Positions 7,530 through 16,779 of a DNA stretch of 40,535 nucleotides are shown here, in pieces. Made by a program: the position numbers and the translations under genes. The DNA comes from Cryomorphaceae bacterium (GTDB lineage: Bacteria > Bacteroidota > Bacteroidia > Flavobacteriales_D > Crocinitomicaceae). The DNA is taken from the NCBI GenBank assembly GCA_021300505.1, contig JAJTDQ010000003.1, positions 1 through 40,535 of the forward strand, in the 5' to 3' direction. Within the stretch, counting starts at the first letter, position 1, and each line of letters begins with the position of its first letter. The notes below the pieces were generated by a model. That model ran no database searches, had not been told where the DNA came from, and worked only from the letters and a program-made list of their open reading frames with translations.

Positions 7530-9509
7530 GTGCTGTCGTATAAGCTAGACATCAATCCATTTAATGATGCTGTTGAAGCTTTCGAATCGTTCTTGACTGA
7601 ATTTCCGGACTCAAAACGTCGGGATGAGGTAAATCAGTACCTCGTGAATGTCTACTCCTCGACAAACAATTATGCTAAAGCGCTTGAATCGTTAGATAAG
7701 TTACCAAACAAAGACAGTCGTTTGAAAACGGTTTATCAGTTGGTTGCATTTAACTATGGGGTTGATTATTTCCAAAAGGGAGATTTGAAAAGTGCGTTAA
7801 CCATGTTTGAACGTGTAAATCAATATCCAGTTGATGCAGCCATTTCGGCCAAAGCACGTTTTTGGGCGTCAGATGCGCATTTCCGTTTGGACGACATGGA
7901 CAAAGCCATTAAAGGTTACCGCGAATTTATCTCGATGCCCGCCGCACAGTCGAGTGGACTGAAAGCAGATGCATATTACAACATGGGTTATGCCTACTTG
8001 AAAAAGAACGACATCACTCAATCGACAGATGCTTTCCGAATCTATTGTCAATCGTCAGTGAAAGACAAACGCAAATTGTCTGATGCCTACATGCGCGTTG
8101 GAGACGGTTATTTTGCCACAAAACAGGATGAGTTGGCAGTGAAAAGTTATCAAGAGGTCGTTCGTTTGGCTTCAGGTTACGAAGATCAAGCGCTGTTCTA
8201 CATGGCAAGGGCTTATGGATACATGGGGAATGATGACTTGAAAGCAGCGCGTTTGTTGGATATTCTTTCCAACCATAAGGATTCGAAATATACGTTAAAG
8301 AGCTTGTATGATGTCGCCTTGACTTATAAATCAAAAGAGCAGTTCGACAAAGCTGAAATGTATTTAAGACGAATCATGGATGAATATCCAAACTCGGACT
8401 TGGTGGTTGATTGTCGTATTGAACGCGCTGATATTCATTTTAAAAAGCACGATTTCCGTCAATCGGAGTTGGAGTACAAGCAAATTTTAACAGAGCACGG
8501 TGAGGATAGAACGGTTTGTGAGAAATCTGTTCGTGGACTCATGGATATATATGCTGCATTGCGTCAACCGGAAAAAGTAAGTGATATCGCAACTCAATAT
8601 TCTTGTGCGAACATTTCAATCGAAGAACAAGAGGGTTTGTATTACTCTCCAGCAGTTGAAGCGTACAAGGACAGTTTATTTGCAGAGTCTATTCCATTGT
8701 TTAAGAAGTACTTGGATAAATTTCCAGCGGGACGATTCTCCGTGGACGCGAAGTTCTTTTTAGGGAACTCATACTTCTCTTTGAATGACAAGGAAAATGC
8801 AGTGAAGGCGTATGCGGAGTGTCTAGAAGGACCAAACAACTCATATACAGAGTATGCAGCGTCGCGTGCCGCACAGATTTATTACAACAGTGAACGTTAC
8901 GTAGAAGCAATTCCTTTCTACGAAAGAGTGGAATCAATCAGCTCAAAGCCATCAACGGTATTTTCAGCACGGCTCGGTTTGATGCGTAGCTATTTCATCA
9001 CCGAAATTTGGTCGAAAGCCTACGATAAGGCTACCTTGGTACTTGAGAATACAGGAATCAACAATACCATTCGTCTAGAAGGAGAATATGTAGCGGGTGT
9101 ATCAAGTTATGAAGTGAAGAATTATGATTTGGCGCTTCCTCACTTCGACTGGTTGGTAAAAAACACAACCACTGCGACAGCCGCTGAAGCGAAATACCTC
9201 ATTGCGGAAATACATTATGCAAAACAAGATTATGTCAATTCCGATAAAACCATTCGCGAATTACTAAAAATGAAGCCAAGCTACAACTATTGGACGGCAA
9301 AAGCACTCATTCTTCAGTCACGCGTGCAAATGGCGACGGATGATTTGTTCCAAGCTGAGCGCACGCTTAACTCTGTCATCAATCACTACAAAACAAAGGA
9401 TGATGGAATTTTGAATGAGGCAAACTTGTTGATGCAGGAGATCCAACAATTGAAGAATCAGCCGAAAATCGTCACGCCGGAAGGTGAAACAATCATTGAA
9501 ATGAATTAA
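7530..9509 (+). CDS. Large periplasmic TPR protein, C-terminal part (same frame after the stop)
   Basis: This is the remainder of the TPR gene. The frame is open from 7521; the GTG at 7530 is merely the first usable start after the in-frame TAA and is an unlikely natural start, with no signal peptide. The ~660 residues contain many TPR/TolA-Q-like repeats: DAVEAFESFLTEFPDSKR, NMGYAYLKKNDITQSTDAFR, VDAKFFLGNSYFSLNDKENA, KYLIAEIHYAKQDY. If translated separately it would stay in the cytoplasm. It ends 1 bp before the barrel gene, so the two are translationally linked. Repeated tandem TPRs of this length usually bind other envelope proteins; the partner is unknown. Confidence 0.85.
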   Translation: MLSYKLDINPFNDAVEAFESFLTEFPDSKRRDEVNQYLVNVYSSTNNYAKALESLDKLPNKDSRLKTVYQLVAFNYGVDYFQKGDLKSALTMFERVNQYPVDAAISAKARFWASDAHFRLDDMDKAIKGYREFISMPAAQSSGLKADAYYNMGYAYLKKNDITQSTDAFRIYCQSSVKDKRKLSDAYMRVGDGYFATKQDELAVKSYQEVVRLASGYEDQALFYMARAYGYMGNDDLKAARLLDILSNHKDSKYTLKSLYDVALTYKSKEQFDKAEMYLRRIMDEYPNSDLVVDCRIERADIHFKKHDFRQSELEYKQILTEHGEDRTVCEKSVRGLMDIYAALRQPEKVSDIATQYSCANISIEEQEGLYYSPAVEAYKDSLFAESIPLFKKYLDKFPAGRFSVDAKFFLGNSYFSLNDKENAVKAYAECLEGPNNSYTEYAASRAAQIYYNSERYVEAIPFYERVESISSKPSTVFSARLGLMRSYFITEIWSKAYDKATLVLENTGINNTIRLEGEYVAGVSSYEVKNYDLALPHFDWLVKNTTTATAAEAKYLIAEIHYAKQDYVNSDKTIRELLKMKPSYNYWTAKALILQSRVQMATDDLFQAERTLNSVINHYKTKDDGILNEANLLMQEIQQLKNQPKIVTPEGETIIEMN

Positions 9510-9510
9510 A

Positions 9511-11229
9511 ATGAGAACGAAAAGAGTTATAGCCATACTTGCCGCATTCTTGCCATTACTGTCTTTTTCACAGGGTGACTTGGTGATCATTAATGGAGTT
9601 GGAAATAGAGATATTCCACCGGCGTACCGTATCAGCATGAATCCTTCTATCATTGACACAATGATTGGAACACAAGTACAGCAATATCCTCTGTTGTCAT
9701 TGCGCTTTCCTACATCCATTGAGTTAGATACGATCAAAGCTGTTACTATCAAAGTTGCGCCGAAATTGCAGCAATTGTATTCTACGTATGTGAAGTTGGG
9801 TATAGGTTCTGAGTTGATGCCACTTGGTGAGGTGTACTTCGATTCGAAACGTTCGCGCAAATATGTTTATGGCGTGCACGCCAAACACCTCAGTTCATAT
9901 GGCAACTTTACTGGGTACGCGCCAGCGCAATTCGACCGTACGCGCGCCAATGTGTTTGGAGCAATCAACGAGAAGAGTTATTCACTTCGTGGAGATGTGC
10001 ATTACAACAACCAAGGATTACATTATTATGGATGGCAAATCCCTACCGACTCTGTAGATCGCAGCACAACGGCACAACGTTACCAAGACGTGGGAGGTGT
10101 TTTTTCCTTCGATTCACATAAAAAAGATAGCGCGACGTTGAACTACAAAATCAATGTGGCTTACAATCACTTTAACTCGAAAAAGCCTTCAGATTCGTTA
10201 AGCGCGTGGAGAGGAAGTGAAAACTATGTGGCAGTTGGAGGTTCGGGTTGGTACCGCCAAGGAAGGGAAATATTTGCTGCAGAAGCGAATGTGCGCTACA
10301 ATGGATACCGTTACGGAACACTGTCGGATACCCTACAATTTGTAGCAGATTCTGGGTTGGTAGTAAACAATACAGTGGTTAATCTTAAACCAACAGTGAC
10401 AACTCAACTTTGGAACAACCGTTTCCGTGCGGTCATTGGATTTGATTTTGTCGTCGATGCACACACACAGACAAAGGTGCATCTCTATCCTGTCGCTGAA
10501 CTGAAATACTCGTTGTTTAATGACATATTTATTCCGTTTGTTGGGGTTCGAGGTGGATTGAAACAACGCACATTTAGATCAACGGTAGATGAAAACGAGT
10601 TTGTGTTGTCAAACCTTCAATTGAGAAATGAAAACACGAGCATTGATGTATATGGAGGAATCAAAGGAACACTTTCAAGCCGTATCAGCTTCAATGTGAA
10701 TGCAAGCTTTGCACGCGTAAAAGACAAGGCATTCTTTATTACAGACACACTATTCTCTGTTGGGAATAAGTTCGGGTTGATCTACGACACTTTGAATCAA
10801 ACAACCATTGAAGGATCTGTCTCCTATCAGTTGAATGAGAAATTGAAAGTAGACGCTATTGGACGCTACTATTCGTATTTATTGTTGAACAACACCTATG
10901 CGTGGAATCTTCCGCAATGGCAGGCAGGCGTTCGTGGGAGCTACAATTTGTACGATAAGTTTCTCGTGAACTTAGACGTGAATTTTGAAGGAGGCCGAAA
11001 AGCATTGGTATATGACGCTACGGAGTCGGATGTGACATTGGAAAATGGACAGTTGGCAAAGAGTATGGGATTGATTACGGACATCAACCTTGGCTTGGAG
11101 TACCGCTACAACAAACGCATCTCCGCCTTTATTCAATTCAACAACTTGGCTTCGCAGAGATACTACAGATGGTATAACCATCCGGTACAAATCTTCCAAG
11201 TGATGGGGGGAATTACGGCACGTTTCTAA
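9511..11229 (+). CDS. Outer-membrane beta-barrel protein (TonB-receptor-like barrel, no plug)
   Basis: The 572-residue protein has a signal peptide (ending SFS, then Gln). A short N-terminal segment rich in prolines (PAYRISMNPSIIDT) leads into long amphipathic strands such as GEVYFDSKRSRKYVYGVHAK and SYSLRGDVHYNNQGLHYYGW. It ends in a strand with terminal Phe (MGGITARF), the outer-membrane barrel signature. The ~150-residue plug and a TonB box are not visible, so it resembles the barrel half of a TonB-dependent receptor. It lies 1 bp after the large TPR gene. I infer a TPR-barrel complex of unknown job. Its stop overlaps the stop of lspA by 4 bases. Confidence 0.82.
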   Translation: MRTKRVIAILAAFLPLLSFSQGDLVIINGVGNRDIPPAYRISMNPSIIDTMIGTQVQQYPLLSLRFPTSIELDTIKAVTIKVAPKLQQLYSTYVKLGIGSELMPLGEVYFDSKRSRKYVYGVHAKHLSSYGNFTGYAPAQFDRTRANVFGAINEKSYSLRGDVHYNNQGLHYYGWQIPTDSVDRSTTAQRYQDVGGVFSFDSHKKDSATLNYKINVAYNHFNSKKPSDSLSAWRGSENYVAVGGSGWYRQGREIFAAEANVRYNGYRYGTLSDTLQFVADSGLVVNNTVVNLKPTVTTQLWNNRFRAVIGFDFVVDAHTQTKVHLYPVAELKYSLFNDIFIPFVGVRGGLKQRTFRSTVDENEFVLSNLQLRNENTSIDVYGGIKGTLSSRISFNVNASFARVKDKAFFITDTLFSVGNKFGLIYDTLNQTTIEGSVSYQLNEKLKVDAIGRYYSYLLLNNTYAWNLPQWQAGVRGSYNLYDKFLVNLDVNFEGGRKALVYDATESDVTLENGQLAKSMGLITDINLGLEYRYNKRISAFIQFNNLASQRYYRWYNHPVQIFQVMGGITARF

Positions 11230-11927
11230 TTGGCTGAATCTTCTGTTTTCTTCTGGAAAAGACGCTTGAAAAAACTTGGTTTTTTCTCCGTTTTGTTGCT
11301 CGGAAAATAGGTGCGTTGACGAAGAAAGACCATTACAACACCAATGGTGATTGATGCGTCTGCAAGATTCCAAATAGCTGGAAACACTTCAGAGCCACCT
11401 AGCCAAGGCATTCCTTTTGGCCATGTTGCTTGGAATTTAAACATATCAACCACATTACCCATTAAAAATCCAGTGTGGCGCTGTTCAACAATAAAGCTCT
11501 CAAAGCATTTTGCCTTCACGCCAGAACCTTCTAATTGATTAAACCCGATACATGGATCAAACGGAAAAATGAAATCGTAGCACATCGAATCGATGAGGTT
11601 GCCTGTGGCGCCAGCGAAGATTAATCCTACCGCGACAAGAAACTCCCGACGGGCCCCGGCTTGTGACTGTTTGTACCAATAGTAACCGATTCCAGCGATA
11701 GCAATGATTCTGAAAATACTAAGTGCCAACTTGTGCCACATCTTATTTCCGAAGGTGGTGCCAAAGGCCATTCCTTGGTTTTCGACATATTCCAACACAA
11801 ACCAATCGCCAAAAACAGGAACCGATTCCGTTGGGAAAAAGTGGGTTTTAATATAGATTTTTATGAATTGATCTGCCAATAAAATAAGAAGCACCAATAC
11901 ACCAACAACCCACAAATTTTTTCTCAC
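11226..11927 (-). CDS. lspA: Lipoprotein signal peptidase II
   Basis: LspA is the inner-membrane aspartyl protease that cleaves the signal peptide of diacylglyceryl-modified prolipoproteins. Catalytic Asp161 (GNVVDMFKF) and Asp190 (FPAIWNLADASI) are visible, together with VENQGMAFG and GATGNLID. Four hydrophobic segments fit the fold. At 233 residues it is longer than the common ~160. The extra length is an insertion of about 45 residues between GNLID and VVDMF (containing three Cys), as in other Bacteroidota, and a basic C-terminal tail. It starts 3 bp after the dksA-like gene and is expected to share its transcript. It would process the lipoproteins encoded in this window. Confidence 0.95.
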   Translation of the reverse strand: MRKNLWVVGVLVLLILLADQFIKIYIKTHFFPTESVPVFGDWFVLEYVENQGMAFGTTFGNKMWHKLALSIFRIIAIAGIGYYWYKQSQAGARREFLVAVGLIFAGATGNLIDSMCYDFIFPFDPCIGFNQLEGSGVKAKCFESFIVEQRHTGFLMGNVVDMFKFQATWPKGMPWLGGSEVFPAIWNLADASITIGVVMVFLRQRTYFPSNKTEKKPSFFKRLFQKKTEDSAN

Positions 11928-11930
11928 AGC

Positions 11931-12314
11931 TTACTTGTTTTGCGCGTTTTTTGCGTCAATACTCATGGTAGCATGTGGCACCAAGCGAAGGCGCTCTTTC
12001 GCGATTAACTTCCCAGTAACGCGACAAATACCGTATGTCTTGTTTTCAATGCGCACTAGCGCTGCATGAAGGCTTTGAATAAATTTTTCTTGACGAGCAG
12101 CCAATTGCGCTACTTCCTCGCGCGACAAGGTGTCAGAACCATCCTCCATCATGTTGAACGTGCGGCCTGTATCATCAGTTCCATGATCGTCATTGTGAGA
12201 GAGTGAACCTTTCAACAAATCGTAATCGTCTTGCGCCTCTTTGAGCTTCGTTTGAATTAGCTCTTTGAACTCGGCTAACTCTACGTCTGAATATCTTGTT
12301 TTTTCCTGTGACAT
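11931..12314 (-). CDS. DksA/TraR-family protein with degenerate zinc finger
   Basis: I choose the ATG at 12314 (127 residues, MSQEKTRYSD), because the promoter lies at 12357-12386, downstream of an alternative earlier start at 12386. The protein has a long helical N-terminal half, then EDGSDTLSREEVAQLAARQE and YGICRVTGKLIAKERLRLVP. This is the DksA/TraR layout: coiled coil plus a C-terminal zinc-finger-shaped segment. Only the first of the four zinc cysteines is left (CxxT, then HxxT). This Cys-poor form is familiar in Bacteroidota. It probably binds RNA polymerase through the secondary channel and modulates transcription. lspA follows directly. Confidence 0.87.
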   Translation of the reverse strand: MSQEKTRYSDVELAEFKELIQTKLKEAQDDYDLLKGSLSHNDDHGTDDTGRTFNMMEDGSDTLSREEVAQLAARQEKFIQSLHAALVRIENKTYGICRVTGKLIAKERLRLVPHATMSIDAKNAQNK

Positions 12315-12356
12315 GGCATTTTGGTTTTGAACATTCCCGCAGGTGGGACGTGGTCG

Positions 12357-12386
12357 CAAATATAAGTGAAAATAGGTAAGAACCAA
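12357..12386 (-). promoter_or_regulatory. Bacteroidota sigma-A promoter for dksA-lspA
   Basis: On the minus strand, TTG (12384-12386), a 19-bp gap and TATATTTG (12357-12364) match the consensus. The predicted start near 12352 gives a leader of about 38 nt and rules out the more upstream start codon of the DksA-like gene. Confidence 0.72.
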
Positions 12387-12452
12387 GTAAAAATTAAGTA
12401 GATGAAAAGGAGTTTCGTTTAACCCTTTGTTGACAATACGTATCTTCGTGCC

Positions 12453-13406
12453 ATGGTTAAATTGTTTTTAGGAAACCGAACAGCAGTATTGTTCCTGATT
12501 CCCTTCGTCATGATGGGGTATTTTCTATTGGATCAATTGACCAATTACTACCCACACAACGCCGAAACAAATATTGGAATGTGGGGGTTTTCTATTCCCT
12601 TATCCGAATCAATTCTTGAAGTTACTGGTGCCGTACTCATTGTATTGAACGCCTTAGCGATTAACGCAATCTATAACGCCAACGAATTTTTTGAACGTAA
12701 CAGTTACATGCCCTCACTGTTGTATGTGGTGATGATGAGCTTTTACCACGCAACCTATTCGATTGACGGCCTTTTAGTAGCACACACCTTTGTGATCGGG
12801 ATGATTTCTCAACTTTTTCTTCTACGTCAGAATGAGGATGGAAGAAAGCATGTGTTTAACAGTTCTTTTTTGGCCGGCTGCGCAGCGACATTTCACCCTC
12901 CTTTGGTTTTGCTTGCTCCACTCTTGATCATCATGGTGCGAAGAATACGGCCTTTTGTGTTCCGCGAAGCATTGATGGTCGTTGTTGGGATGGGTATTCC
13001 ACTTCTTTATGCGGGGGTTTACTTATGGTTGTCGGACACTGAAATTGTATTGAAACTCATTGACAAAGCGGCAGATTACACAAGCAAGCAGACTGACTTC
13101 TTGATAACAGCAGTTCTCTTTACTCTTCTGTTTTTATTGAGTTTGCTCAGTATTCGTTCGCGCATGAAAACCTCGTCGATTCGCTTGAAAAAGTTGGTGA
13201 GTATGTTGTGGTGGTTGGTCTTGTTAGGCGCCTTCTTTGGGGTTGCTGACTTCTTTATGTACGGACAAATTGAACGCTTTAGTTTCTTGATGATTCCGCT
13301 CTCGTTCTTTCTTCCATTCTCCTTTTCGAGCCCAACTTTAGGGGGCTTGGCCGCATTTCTTTTTTATATTACTTTCGGATATTCTTGCCTGAAATTTTTC
13401 CTTTAA
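12453..13406 (+). CDS. Polytopic membrane protein, DUF6427-like
   Basis: The 317-residue product has about eight to ten hydrophobic segments, from VLFLIPFVMMGYFLLDQL at the N-terminus to LAAFLFYITFGYSCLKFFL at the C-terminus. Conserved-looking charged positions include NANEFFERNSYMP and FHPPLVLL. I associate this layout with the DUF6427 family of flavobacteria; no function is known to me. It should sit in the inner membrane. It precedes purQ/purD but has 82 bp before purQ and a -7 element lies there, so it need not be co-transcribed. TATCTTCG at 12441-12448 ends 4 bases before the ATG, which suggests a leaderless or nearly leaderless message. Confidence 0.75.
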   Translation: MVKLFLGNRTAVLFLIPFVMMGYFLLDQLTNYYPHNAETNIGMWGFSIPLSESILEVTGAVLIVLNALAINAIYNANEFFERNSYMPSLLYVVMMSFYHATYSIDGLLVAHTFVIGMISQLFLLRQNEDGRKHVFNSSFLAGCAATFHPPLVLLAPLLIIMVRRIRPFVFREALMVVVGMGIPLLYAGVYLWLSDTEIVLKLIDKAADYTSKQTDFLITAVLFTLLFLLSLLSIRSRMKTSSIRLKKLVSMLWWLVLLGAFFGVADFFMYGQIERFSFLMIPLSFFLPFSFSSPTLGGLAAFLFYITFGYSCLKFFL

Positions 13407-13432
13407 CTGGCCTCTGTCCCGCGCAATTTATG

Positions 13433-13440
13433 TAGTTTTG
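13433..13440 (+). promoter_or_regulatory. Probable -7 element of purQ promoter
   Basis: TAGTTTTG matches TAnnTTTG exactly and lies 49 bp before the purQ ATG. No good TTG is found 18-21 bp upstream, so the promoter is incomplete or activator-dependent. Confidence 0.4.
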
Positions 13441-13488
13441 CATGCAAGTGGACGGCCGTTCGTTTCCACTTTAAAATTGCTTAATCGG

Positions 13489-14175
13489 ATGAAATTTGGT
13501 GTTGTTACCTTCCCCGGTTCAAACTGTGATGAAGACATGGTGTATGTCCTTCAGGATATCATGGGACAAAAAGTAGAACGTCTTTGGCATAAGGACACAG
13601 ACTTGAAAGGTGTTGATTTTGTAGTTCTTCCTGGTGGATTCTCTTATGGAGATTACCTGCGGTCAGGAGCAATTGCACGTTTTTCGCCCATTATGAATGA
13701 AGTCGTAGCACATGCTGGTAAAGGTGGTTACGTGCTTGGTGTCTGCAACGGTTTTCAAATTCTTACTGAATCCGGACTCTTGGAAGGTGCGCTTTTACAT
13801 AATTCAAATCAGAAGTTTATCTGTAAAAATGTGTTTTTGAAGCCCGTTTCAACTACAGCAGCACTTACCAAGGGACTTTCGTTGGACAAAGCGTATCAAA
13901 TTCCTATTGCCCACGGTGAAGGACGTTTCTTCGCGGCGGAAGACACCTTAAAATCTATTGTAGATCATGATCAGGTGTTGTTTCATTACTGCGACGAGAA
14001 TGCAGTAGTAAATGCTACTGACAACCCGAATGGAGCCTTGATGAATATTGCCGGAATCACCAATCAAACGAAGAATGTCTTCGGAATGATGCCCCACCCA
14101 GAGCGCGCAGCAGATCGCTTCCTCGCCAATGAGGATGGTCGTGCATTGTTTGAATCACTACTTAAATATTGCTAA
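13489..14175 (+). CDS. purQ: Phosphoribosylformylglycinamidine synthase, glutaminase subunit
   Basis: The ATG at 13489 gives 228 residues beginning MKFGVVTFPGSNCDED, the standard PurQ start; an upstream TTG frame overlaps the -7 element. PurQ supplies ammonia from glutamine to PurL for the fourth step of purine synthesis. Class I amidotransferase residues are present: nucleophile Cys86 (GVCNGFQ), His203 and Glu205 (MMPHPE). This is the short PurQ, which normally works with a small PurL plus PurS rather than the fused large enzyme of E. coli; no purS or purL is seen in the window. purD follows after 10 bp, so the two form an operon. Confidence 0.95.
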   Translation: MKFGVVTFPGSNCDEDMVYVLQDIMGQKVERLWHKDTDLKGVDFVVLPGGFSYGDYLRSGAIARFSPIMNEVVAHAGKGGYVLGVCNGFQILTESGLLEGALLHNSNQKFICKNVFLKPVSTTAALTKGLSLDKAYQIPIAHGEGRFFAAEDTLKSIVDHDQVLFHYCDENAVVNATDNPNGALMNIAGITNQTKNVFGMMPHPERAADRFLANEDGRALFESLLKYC

Positions 14176-14185
14176 TAATACCTAA

Positions 14186-15460
14186 ATGAGGGTTTTACTA
14201 CTTGGAAATGGCGGAAGAGAGCATGCCTTCGCCTGGAAAATTGCTCAAAGCTCCTTGTTGGAAGAATTGTTTATTGCCCCAGGAAACGCGGGTACTCGCC
14301 AGCATGGTCAAAATGTATCCATTGCTGTAAATGATTTCAATGCAATTCGTGAGTTTGTGTTGAAAGAAAGAATAAACATGGTCGTTGTTGGACCTGAAGA
14401 ACCGCTAGTAAATGGTATTCATGATTTCTTCTTGGCCGATGAAGAACTGAAAAATGTACCTGTAATTGGTCCAGGAAAATTTGCCGCACAGCTCGAGGGA
14501 AGTAAAGATTTTGCGAAACAATTCATGGCGCGCCACAACATCCCAACAGCAAAGTATGCTACTTTCACAAAGGAAACGCTCGAACAGGGTTATGCCTTTT
14601 TGGAAGCGATGAAACCGCCATATGTATTGAAAGCAGATGGGCTTGCAGCAGGAAAGGGTGTGTTGATTTTAGAGGACCTGAAAGAAGCAAAAACTGAATT
14701 GAAACTGATGTTGGCTGACGCAAAATTTGGCGCAGCAAGCACACGTGTTGTCATTGAACAATTCTTGAAGGGTATCGAACTTTCTGTGTTTGTAATTACC
14801 GACGGAGACTCCTATAAAATTTTACCTGAAGCCAAAGATTACAAGCGCATTGGTGAGGGCGATGCAGGATTAAATACAGGTGGTATGGGTGCCATTTCTC
14901 CAGTGCCGTTTGCTGATCCAACGTTCTTAGATAAAATTGAAAATCAAATCATTATCCCAACAGTTAAGGGATTGAAAAACGATAAAATACCCTACAAAGG
15001 ATTCATTTTCTTTGGATTGATCAATGTCAAAGGTGAGCCTTATGTGATTGAATACAACTGTCGCATGGGCGATCCAGAAACAGAGGTGGTAATCCCACGC
15101 TTGCGCTCTGACTTGTTGGATTTGTTTGAAGGTGTAGCTACAGGAACATTGTCTGAAAGAGACATTCAGTTCTCTGAAAAATGCGCGGCCACAGTGATGA
15201 TGGTATCGGGAGGATATCCTGAAGCGTATGAAAAAGGAAAAACCATTTATGGGCTGAATACACCAACCGATAGTCTAGTTTTTCATGCGGGAACGTCGGC
15301 CGATGGACCTGCAGTGCTGACGGCTGGAGGACGTGTAATTGCTGTTACGTCGTATGGTAAAAACCTTGAAGTGGCATTGAATCGATCCTATGGGGCAATT
15401 GAAAACATCGAATTTGATGGCGCATATTTCCGCAAAGACATTGGTTTTGATGTTTTGTAA
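14186..15460 (+). CDS. purD: Phosphoribosylamine--glycine ligase (GAR synthetase)
   Basis: PurD joins phosphoribosylamine and glycine with ATP to give GAR, the second step of purine synthesis. The 424 residues have the expected ATP-grasp layout: N-domain with GNGGREHA (7-14) and VVVGPEEPLVNGI, ATP-grasp with VLKADGLAAGKGV and GAISPVPF, and the C-domain beginning ECNCRMGDPE-like (EYNCRMGDPETE). Length and motifs are normal. It lies 10 bp after purQ, and the pair forms a purine-synthesis operon. Confidence 0.97.
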   Translation: MRVLLLGNGGREHAFAWKIAQSSLLEELFIAPGNAGTRQHGQNVSIAVNDFNAIREFVLKERINMVVVGPEEPLVNGIHDFFLADEELKNVPVIGPGKFAAQLEGSKDFAKQFMARHNIPTAKYATFTKETLEQGYAFLEAMKPPYVLKADGLAAGKGVLILEDLKEAKTELKLMLADAKFGAASTRVVIEQFLKGIELSVFVITDGDSYKILPEAKDYKRIGEGDAGLNTGGMGAISPVPFADPTFLDKIENQIIIPTVKGLKNDKIPYKGFIFFGLINVKGEPYVIEYNCRMGDPETEVVIPRLRSDLLDLFEGVATGTLSERDIQFSEKCAATVMMVSGGYPEAYEKGKTIYGLNTPTDSLVFHAGTSADGPAVLTAGGRVIAVTSYGKNLEVALNRSYGAIENIEFDGAYFRKDIGFDVL

Positions 15461-15498
15461 GCCTTCTTTTTTATATCTTGCGTAAAGAAAATTTGTAA

Positions 15499-16761
15499 AT
15501 GGACCCCTCCATATCGGTCGTTGTAATACTTATCTCACTACTTTTTTCGGCATTTTTCTCCGGAATGGAGATTGCATTTCTTGCGTCAAATCGACTAAAA
15601 GTCGAACTCGAACGCAATAAGGGGACACTGTTCGGAAATACCATTGATATTTTTTATAGACGCGAATCGACCTTTATTGCATTTCTACTTTTAGGGAACA
15701 ATATCGCACTGGTACTTTTTGGGATGTATGCCGCAGAGCTCTTGGACCCAATTATAAAATCGTGGGGTATTCAACGTGAGGGAATGATCCTATTCCTTCA
15801 AACTACGCTTTCTACACTTCTTGTATTAATCACCGCGGAGTTCCTGCCAAAAGCTGTTGTTCAACTCAACCCAAACCGCTTCTTGCGATTGTTTACTTAC
15901 CCGATGTTTATGATCTACATCATTCTCTACATTCCTACGCAAGTAGTGTTGCTGCTTAGTACAGTAGTGTTGGGAATTTTAAGGGTTGATCGATCCAAAA
16001 ATGCAAAGGTTTTCTCTAAAATAGACCTTGAAAACTATGTCCAGGAACTCTCTGAGCGAATAAATGAAGAGGAGGACTTTGGAAATGAAATGCAAATTCT
16101 CCAAAACGCGCTTGATTTTTCTAACATTAAGGCGCGTGATTGCATGATTCCTAGAACGGAGATTATTGCTCTTGAAGTCAATGATGATATCGTGAACTTG
16201 CGTAACTTATTTATAGAAACAGGGCTTTCGAAAATTATCATTTACAGGGATTCGATCGACAACATCATCGGCTATGTTCACTCGTTTGAAATGTTCAAAC
16301 AACCTACACTTATTCGCCAAATTTTAATACCTATATCTTTTGTTCCTTCCGCTTTGCCGGGAAAAGAATTGCTAGAGATGTTTACGAAAAAATCGTCGAA
16401 CATTTCAGTAGTTGTGGATGAGTATGGTGGTACAGCTGGAATTATTACGATCGAGGATGTCATTGAAGAAATTTTTGGTGAAATTGAGGATGAACACGAT
16501 AAAGAAGATTGGCTAGAAGAAAAAATCAGTGAGCACGAATACCGTTTTTCTGCTCGAGCAGACATCGATTATCTTAATGAAGAATACGATTTAGAATTGC
16601 CTGAGTCAGAGTCCTATGAAACTCTAGGCGGATTGATTTTGAATGAGGTGGAAAGCATTCCGTCAGTCGGTCAAACCATTACACTGGAAGATCACACATT
16701 TATTATCGAGCAGGTTAGCGACCGAAGAATAGAGGTAGTGCGCGTTCATGTCAGTAAATAA
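15499..16761 (+). CDS. CNNM/CBS-domain membrane protein (HlyC/CorC family)
   Basis: The 420-residue protein has the CNNM (DUF21) transmembrane domain over residues ~1-190, with FSGMEIAFLASNRLKVELERNKG and LLGNNIALVLFG. Two CBS domains follow (about 200-325), including RDCMIPRTEIIALEV and SVVVDEYGGTAGIITIEDV, and a C-terminal CorC_HlyC domain follows, including ETLGGLILNEVESIPSVGQ. Members are linked to divalent-cation (Mg/Co) efflux in the inner membrane. GldE of gliding flavobacteria shares this architecture, but the N-terminus here fits the generic hemolysin-family protein better and gldD is absent. TATCTTGC at 15474-15481 may be a weak -7 element. The HAD gene follows after 18 bp. Confidence 0.88.
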   Translation: MDPSISVVVILISLLFSAFFSGMEIAFLASNRLKVELERNKGTLFGNTIDIFYRRESTFIAFLLLGNNIALVLFGMYAAELLDPIIKSWGIQREGMILFLQTTLSTLLVLITAEFLPKAVVQLNPNRFLRLFTYPMFMIYIILYIPTQVVLLLSTVVLGILRVDRSKNAKVFSKIDLENYVQELSERINEEEDFGNEMQILQNALDFSNIKARDCMIPRTEIIALEVNDDIVNLRNLFIETGLSKIIIYRDSIDNIIGYVHSFEMFKQPTLIRQILIPISFVPSALPGKELLEMFTKKSSNISVVVDEYGGTAGIITIEDVIEEIFGEIEDEHDKEDWLEEKISEHEYRFSARADIDYLNEEYDLELPESESYETLGGLILNEVESIPSVGQTITLEDHTFIIEQVSDRRIEVVRVHVSK

Positions 16762-16779
16762 CGACCAAATACTTCTTGA

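Noticed and set aside
15499-16761. GldE assignment for the CNNM/CBS protein
   Set aside because: Same architecture, but the N-terminus fits generic HlyC/CorC proteins and no gldD is adjacent.
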